Both the position numbers and the translations under genes were made by a program. Source: Erythroxylum novogranatense (lineage: Eukaryota; Streptophyta; Magnoliopsida; Malpighiales; Erythroxylaceae). Taken from it: DNA of 64,000 nt. The stretch's first letter is position 1. Every line of letters begins with the position of its first letter. The notes beneath the pieces were generated by a model. The model was given only the letters and a program-made list of their open reading frames with translations, ran no database searches and had not been told where the DNA came from. The stretch spans positions 25,882,809 to 25,946,808 of the forward strand of contig CM057228.1 in assembly GCA_029891385.1 (NCBI GenBank), read 5' to 3'. Below, in pieces: positions 57,495 to 64,000 of this stretch.

Positions 57495-58780
57495 TGATAA
57501 TTCTACACCATTAATTCACAAAATCCCCAAATTTCAAATTAAGCCTAAACTCCCAATTTACAATTTTTCAAATTAAACTTCACCTAAAGCATAAACATCA
57601 AAATTGACTTAGGATATCTTGAATTCATCATTAATCCAAGCTATCTAAAGCATCAATTTCAAAAATCCCCAATTTTCAATTTTGGGCATAATCCCCAATT
57701 CAAAATTTTCCAAAATTAAACACAATCATAGCCTAATCTCTTCAATTAATCATAGATAAACTAAATCCATAACCATTCCAAGCCATCTAACACCATAAAC
57801 TCATAAAAAATTCAAAACTCAACTTTCTCTCACTTACCATTTTTCCACCATTTTCGTTATTTATGGAGTTCCAAGACAAGCTTCCTTCTTCTTCCATGTC
57901 TTCACCTTGAATCCAAGCAAAACTCAAGCTCAAAGACCTAAAAATTCGAAATCTTACTTTCTCTTTCTTTTTTTTCTCCATACGAAAACTTCTTCTCTTC
58001 TCTTTCTTCTTCTCCCTTCTTCTTCTTTTCTCTTCATTTTCTTCTCATTTTTCAGACACCATCGTGTCTTTGTTTGGCTTAAAACGACAGCTTACATGGT
58101 GTTTCATTTAATGAGTGGCAAATTACCCAATTGCCCCTCTATTTAAGCAATCTTCCACCATTGCCCCTGCACAGGATTTTGAAAAATTGACTACTTGCGT
58201 CTTGTTTTCAAGCATCTAAGAGAAATAATTTGGACAAACTTTCTTCTTGAAAATTGTTCCTCTAGATCATATGAATCCAACGCAACTGACGGCGCTTAAT
58301 TCGGATATAAAATGAAGAAGTTATATCCAAAATACTATCGGACCTTCACAAAATCCGAGACTGAACATTAACATAACTTCAGTCCAGAAATAAACTATTT
58401 TAGAGATGAAATTAAATTTCGATCCCTTCACATGATTTGTAGCCCCATATCTTAATTTTATTTTCCCTCAATAATCAACTCAATCGGAGTTGTAAAGCTC
58501 CCGAAAATTGCAAAATACTGAACCATGTTCAGAAAATTATCCAACTTTTAACCTATAACCAAATCTCCTACTTTGGTTCAATCAATCTCTTTCCATTTAA
58601 TCTACTAAAAATCATAATTCTTCAAGAAAATGAAATTAATCGTCTTAGGAATCCAACGCTTCGAGAATCAAATCAATCGGATGTCGGACGAAGGAATTAT
58701 AAGCAAAAGAGTACAAAAGGGATCAGATTAAAAACAAAGTAATGACACTTCAAAACTGAACTTTTCCAAAATCATATCTC

Positions 58781-59395
58781 TCGATCCCGAACTCAGAACT
58801 TGACAAATTTGGTGTCAATAAAAAGATCAAAGGAAGCTCTACAACTTCCCTGAAGTACTCAAAATCAAATTAGGTCTCGAAAGAGGTTAAAACCTCAATC
58901 AAAGATTCCGTCCAAAACAGCTTTTCCTAAACGACTTCTAATTTTTAATCACTCATAACTCCTTGCGCCGATATCGAAAAATTGCAAACTTTATATCAAT
59001 GGAAAGATAAAAACATCATCTAAAACTTTCATGAAGACTACTTACTCCAATTCAAACTAAATTCATACGACGAGTGGCCTCGAAACATAGAACACACAAA
59101 TCTATACTTAATAGCATTTTCAAAACAAAGCATATCTTCAGAAATTCATATCTCTCAATCCCGACATCGAGAAATAGCAAACTTTATGTCCACAAAAAGC
59201 TCTCGACAGAGGCTACAATTTTCATGTTGATCATTTTCTCGAATTTTGCCTAAATCAAAAAGTCAACTTTTTCATCAAAAAGTCAAACTCCAAGCGAACT
59301 TTGACTGATCATAACTCTCACTTCCGATATCGAAAAATATCAAACTTTATGGCTACAGAAAGTTCTTGACATAAACTACAAGTTTCCAGAAGATT
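58781..59395 (-). repeat. element D array of ~85-bp modules
   Basis: Four copies start near 58781, 58962, 59143 and 59310 on the plus strand (spacings 181, 181, ~167). The core is CGAAAAATTGCAAACTTTAT, then ATCAATGGAAAGAT, then CTACAACTTTCATGAAG. The second copy at 58962 is the closest to the window-wide consensus. Confidence 0.8.
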
Positions 59396-59726
59396 ATTTT
59401 CTCAAATTCTCCCAAAATCAAAAGGTCAACTCTCAAGTCAAACATTTTATCTCCAAAAGTCAAACTTTCTAAATTTTTCAAATTTTCACACTTTTTCTTT
59501 TTAATTCTTGCTATTTAACTTCATTTCAATCAACTCATCCACTTTCTTTTCATAATCCATATAAGTTCACTCAAATATCAAAGTCCTCAAAATTAAACAA
59601 TTCTTTTCTCATATTTTTTTTTAAATTCATCAAATTTCCTTAAATTCATAATTTTCTCACCAATTTCTTTCTCACTTAAATTCATTTTAATATTTCTAAT
59701 TTTCATCAAAAGTTCAGGGTCTAACA

Positions 59727-60355
59727 TTTCTCCCCCTCTTAAAAGAATTTCGTCCTCGAAATTCATACGTAGTAAATCATCAAGTAACACATTCTTTTAG
59801 ATGATTTCTTTCCAAAAGATCATAGTCACTTTTCTTATCTAATTTCCTCATCATACACATTCTTAACTTACTTCTTATATCAAGTACACCACATTCACTA
59901 TTATATCACTTCACTATATCCACAATTCAATATGCCTTACATATATAGATATAAACTCAAGTTGTCTCATCTTTCAAGTATCCCTTAATTGCATCTTACA
60001 TATGCATATTCAAAAATAATTCATCCAAATTTAATTTGTCAAATATTTCATGACATACCTTCATATCAGTTAATCCTATCTTTCAAGTATTTCTTAATTC
60101 GACTCACACATGTATAACTAAAATCAATTCTTCCCATTTCATCATGAAATTCTCCTCTCAATTGCCCTTAGCGCTTTCTTCTAATCAATCATCACTCATC
60201 ACCTTAATCAAACAATCCACTAGGTTCTTCACATCATGCATGAAATACCATTTCCATCTTTATCACTCTCTCACTAATGCAATCCAATTCATTAAAACTC
60301 TGAACAAACACTTCCGCCCAAGTATGATCATAATACTGGGCTCTGATACCATCTA
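59727..60355 (-). other. 629-bp interior of element D
   Basis: The low end has the purine tract AAGAGGGGGAGAAA preceded in sense by the pol tail NFEDEILLRGGEM, which reads on into the LTR. This is a relic of a Tekay-type pol C terminus. The high end has the primer site. In between there is AT-rich sequence with stops and no recognisable motif. Confidence 0.88.
60340..60351 (-). other. primer binding site of element D
   Basis: Minus-strand TGGTATCAGAGC, 4 bp from the 5' LTR, followed in sense by CCAGTATTATG. Confidence 0.93.
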
Positions 60356-63300
60356 TGTTGGGACTCGATCCGGAAATCAGATCCCAACCGGAAAATGAAA
60401 ACGGATACAAAACGAATCGAACCAAAGCAAACAAATCCGACATCCGGAAACAACGAACAGAGAAACATGATCGCGTTGGAAACTTAGACTATCCAAACCC
60501 GGTATAATTTTTTTTCTTTATCTTATTCATTCCCTTTCTCTTTACTCAATCACATTCAAACTATACAATTTCCTTTTTGGAAATTTATCCTCATATAATA
60601 CTCAATTCATATAATTTGTCTTAATCACGCAAATCTCATCTTTACCAAACTAACTTCTTAATTCTTATTCTTATCTTAACCCGATTTTTACCAAAAATCG
60701 AGCAGCATAACGGCTGTATTTTGACAGCCCAAAAATTTCTGCAAAGGCAAAATACACTTGTAATATCTCAAACCAACAACACAAATCAACATCGGACCTC
60801 CCGTCCGAAATCTGAAACACCAGCAGAAACGCACATCTAAACCTAACACTTCAAAAATTCTCAATCCGAACACAATACAATCATATACATTTACTGGCCA
60901 CGAGCAAATCCATTCACATGCATTTCAAATCATATATAACTCCATAATTTACTTACACATATCATAAATTCAATTCATACTCATTTTCAGCATAACTGTA
61001 TACATTCTTTACATTCGGACTAAATACACTTTACTAGTTTTCTAACCATCCATAAAATCCAATACGAACATCAAACTTTACCCATAAATAAGAACAAGCA
61101 CAAATTGGACTGAAGTCATGCTCGTCTTCCATCCGATCTCCTGCTTAAAAACCTGGAGATTGGGGATGAAAGGGGGGTGAGCTCGTAAGCTCGTGGATAA
61201 TATATTTATAAATTGAAACATAAGCAAAAACATTTCTCAAAACATTTGTTATTTTGCAAATCTTTCAACAAAAACTTATTTCTTCAACTTTCCACATTTT
61301 CAAATTCTTTATTACTAATTTCCAAAAATTTCTCGATTTCAATGCTCAATTTCTCATTCAAATTCTCAAATCATTCCAAATCATGCATACATGAATGCAA
61401 CACATTTTCAATGCATCACAAATATGAACAAAAGCAAAAAGCACATAACATTTCAAAATGGTTTGATGTTGGACCCCACACCCCACCCGTAGGTGTTTGC
61501 AGGTTATACTACGGCGTGTGTTTGCGGGTTATACCGCGGCATCCAACACAAATCACAATAACACATTAAATGGTTTGGTTTGATCCATAACAGGACGTAC
61601 TGCACATTTTTGCATAGCGGTCATGTGTGCAGTAGTGAAGGAGTCCGTGATCGAACTCCATTGCCTCATGGCACCGAAAGTGAAGGCTTAAACAAGTAGA
61701 GCAAGGTAATCGACTCACAAAAGGACGACCAAACCCACATAGCACATAAGCAAAACGAATTTCAGATTGTTCAAGGCACTTTTCAAAATCTTAATTTTCT
61801 TTAAAATTTTCATATCATATCATCATAATGTGTCATAAATGACACAAACATATATCCACGTGAATTCATATAACAAATCGAATGCAATTCACTTAAATCA
61901 CATATTCATCAAATTCATCACAATATATGCACTACTTTAAATCATTTAAATCATAAATCAAATAATTTGAAAACCATGAATTTCATAATTCTTGCATTTT
62001 CTAAAACTCATTTTAACCCTTCGAAATCATAATTTCAAACATTTACATCCTTTTTCAAACATTTTTATCAACAATAATTTATCAAAAATCAAATTTTGTT
62101 TTCGTTAATTTTCAAAAATTCACATATAGCTTATAAATCAAAATATAAATATACTACCCACCTTATTTCCATGCTAGCATCTTGTCCAATGCTTCACTTT
62201 GACTTTTGCTTCTCTCTCTCTTCCAATTTAACAAAACCTAAACCATAATCATCCAAATTCACATCATAAATAACATAATCTTCAAAATTAACTTAGGAAT
62301 TCACCAATTTACCATAATTCCAAGCTATCTAACTCACCAATTTACAAAAACCCTAATTCACCAATTTGGCCTAAACCAACTTATCCAAATTCAATACCAT
62401 AAATTACAATTTCTTCAAAATTGATTTCATAATTCACAAACTCATCATATTTCAAGCCATCTTACTTCAACAATTTCTAAAAATCCCAAAATCCCCCAAA
62501 TTCTAAATTGAACCTAAACCAATTCAATCAAATTCGATATCACAAAAATCATAATTACTCAAATTGAGCTTAGGAAACATCAATTCCTTACATATTCAAG
62601 CTATTTCAATCTCCAATTTTTAAAATCCCCAATTTTCAAAATTGGCCTAAACCAATTTACACAAATTCCATATCATAAATCACAATTTCTTCACAATTGA
62701 TTTCATATTTCACCAATTCATACTAGTATAATTTTCAAAATTGGCCTAAACCAATTTACACAAATTCCATATCATAAATCACAATTTCTTCACAATTGAT
62801 TTCATATTTCACCAATTCATACTAGTATTGATGATTCTACACCATTAATTCACAAAATTCCCAAATTTCAAATTAAGCCTAAACTCTCAATTTACAATTT
62901 TTCAAATTAAACTTCACCTAAAGCATAAACATCAAAATTGACTTAGGATATCTTGAATTCATCATTAATCCAAGCTATCTAAAGCATCAATTTCAAAAAT
63001 CCCCAATTTTCAATTTTGGGCATAATCCCCAATTCAAAATTTTCCAAAATTAAACACAATCATAGCCTAATCTCTTCAATTAATCATAGATAAACTAAAT
63101 CCATAACCATTCCAAGCCATCTAACACCATAAACTCATAAAAAAATTCAAAACTCAACTTTCTCTCACTTACCATTTTTCCACTATTTTCGTTATTTATG
63201 GAGTTCCAAGACAAGCTTCCTTCTTCTTCCATGTATTCACCTTGAATCCAAGCAAAAATCAAGCTCAAAGACCTAAAAATTCAAAATCTTACTTTCTCTT

Positions 63301-64000
63301 CCTTTTTTTTCTCCATACGAAAACTTCTTCTCTTCTCTTTCTTCTCGATTTCTTTTTCTCCCTTCTTCTTCTTTTCTCTTCATTTTCTTCTCATTTTTCA
63401 GACACCATCATGTCTTTGTTTGGCTTAAAACGACAGCTTACATGGTGTTTCATTTAATGAGTGGCTAATTACCCAATTGTCCCTCTATTTAAGCAATCTT
63501 CCACCATTGCCCCTGCATAGGATTTTGAAAAACTGACAACTTGCATCCTGTTTTCAAGCATCTAAGTGAAATAATTTGGACAAACTTTCTTCTTAAAAAT
63601 TGTTCCTCTATATCATACGAATCCAACGCAACTAACGACGCTCAATTCGGATCTAAAATGAAGAAGTTATAGTCAAAATACTATCGGACCTTCACAAAAT
63701 CTGAGACTGAACATTAACATAACTTCAGTCCAGAAATAAACTATCTTAGAGATGAAATTAAATTTCGATCCCTTCACATGATTTGTATCCCCATATCTTA
63801 TTTTTATTTTCCCTCAATAATCAACTCAATCGGTGTTGTATAGCTCCCGAAAATCACAAAATACTGAACCATGTTCAGAAAATTATCCAACTTTTAACCT
63901 ATAACCAAATCTCCTACTTTGGTTCAATCAATCTCTTTCCATTTAATCTCATAAAAATCATAATTCTTCAAGAAAATGAAATTAATCGTCTTAGGAATCC
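60356..64000 (-). repeat. element D 5' LTR (partial, runs off the window)
   Basis: It aligns with 54914 to about 58640 at high identity, except for the first ~130 bp (60356-60486, ~106 bp shorter than its partner) and a patch at 61480-61735 with many short indels. The tandem repeat, candidate intron (61153-62161) and leader are all present. Confidence 0.93.
61153..62161 (-). other. candidate LTR intron, element D 5' LTR
   Basis: The donor is AAATAAG|GTGGGTAGTA at 62161, and the acceptor is CCCCAATCTCCAG|GTTTTTAA ending at 61153. The length is 1009 bp. The pyrimidine tract before the acceptor (CACCCCCCTTTCATCCCC) is well kept. Confidence 0.45.

Larger units (their letters stand above)
54914..59726 (-). 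repeat. element D 3' LTR (4813 bp)
   Basis: From the sense start: four ~85-bp modules (59395 down to 58781), the TCCGACATCCGATTGATTTG block near 58665-58690, a TATA-like TTAAATAG near 58139-58146, a GA-rich leader (57940-58050), a 2x99-bp tandem repeat (57297-57494), a donor match at 56828, hairpin 56260-56290, and an acceptor match at 55818. The last ~237 bp before the plus-strand start (54914-55150) are richer in CGAA words and longer than in the 5' LTR. Confidence 0.93.
54914..64000 (-). mobile_element. element D: LTR retrotransposon with a 629-bp interior (incomplete at window end)
   Basis: The 3' LTR 54914-59726 and the 5' LTR from 60356 onward start (sense) TGTTAGACC and end in ...ATCCCAACA. 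Between them lie only 629 bp, with a complete purine tract (59727-59740) and primer site (60340-60351) but no gag or pol. The right end and second TSD copy are outside the window. The bases before the left end are AGTTA (54909-54913). Non-autonomous by content. LTRs make up over 90% of it. Confidence 0.9.

Noticed and set aside
57907..58146. Repeated frame (also near 63242) with a possible signal peptide
   Set aside because: It is the plus-strand reading of the CT-rich leader of element D's LTRs. The F/L/S-rich stretch is low complexity.

Overview
The window is repeat-rich nuclear DNA of a plant, most likely a eudicot with a large, retrotransposon-swollen genome. The evidence is the AT-rich background, Ty3/gypsy (Metaviridae) elements with initiator-Met tRNA primer sites (TGGTATCAGAGC), a chromodomain-bearing chromovirus polyprotein of Tekay type, and LTRs of 2.6-4.8 kb. 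I see no host protein-coding gene, no rRNA or tRNA gene and no CRISPR array. About 57 of the 64 kb can be assigned to LTR retrotransposons with defined ends.

Layout. 1-714: unassigned AT-rich flank. 720-9640: element A, a complete but pol-less Ty3/gypsy element with TSD CTGCA. 9646-14007: old remnants, in part Copia-like. 14013-17180: solo LTR S1 (TSD AAAGA). 18009-53287: element B, a Tekay chromovirus on the minus strand with decayed gag-pol, blown up to 35 kb by nested insertions. Inside B lie element C (24138-32342, TSD GCCTA, minus, in gag) and three solo LTRs in B's 5' LTR: S2 (35165-39460, TSD ATTTC), S3 (39965-47600, TSD CATTC/TATTC) and S5 (48611-52945, TSD AAAAC). S3 itself holds solo LTR S4 (43080-46619, TSD GTGAA). 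53293-54260: older remnant. 54261-54913: start of another LTR, cut by element D (54914 to past the window end), which has two ~4.8 kb LTRs around an internal region of only 629 bp.

How the parts relate. B is the only element with recognisable polymerase domains, and it is broken by stops and frameshifts. A and C lack RT and integrase but share a collinear internal region without ORFs, and D is almost all LTR. All three look non-autonomous and would need enzymes from a Tekay-like partner.

The most interesting signal lies within the LTRs. Every complete LTR I examined, from seven or more families, carries in sense orientation a strong splice-donor match (CAG|GTGAGTAACC or AAG|GTGGGTNA). About 0.6-1.0 kb downstream there is a pyrimidine-rich acceptor match. 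TATA-like boxes lie upstream of the donor, and conserved hairpins lie in or next to the interval. Many of the same LTRs also carry a ~85-bp module repeated every ~183 bp, always in sense orientation, and a family-specific GC-rich cassette of iterated palindromes. Together this suggests a shared LTR-resident leader-intron architecture, which is testable with RNA reads.
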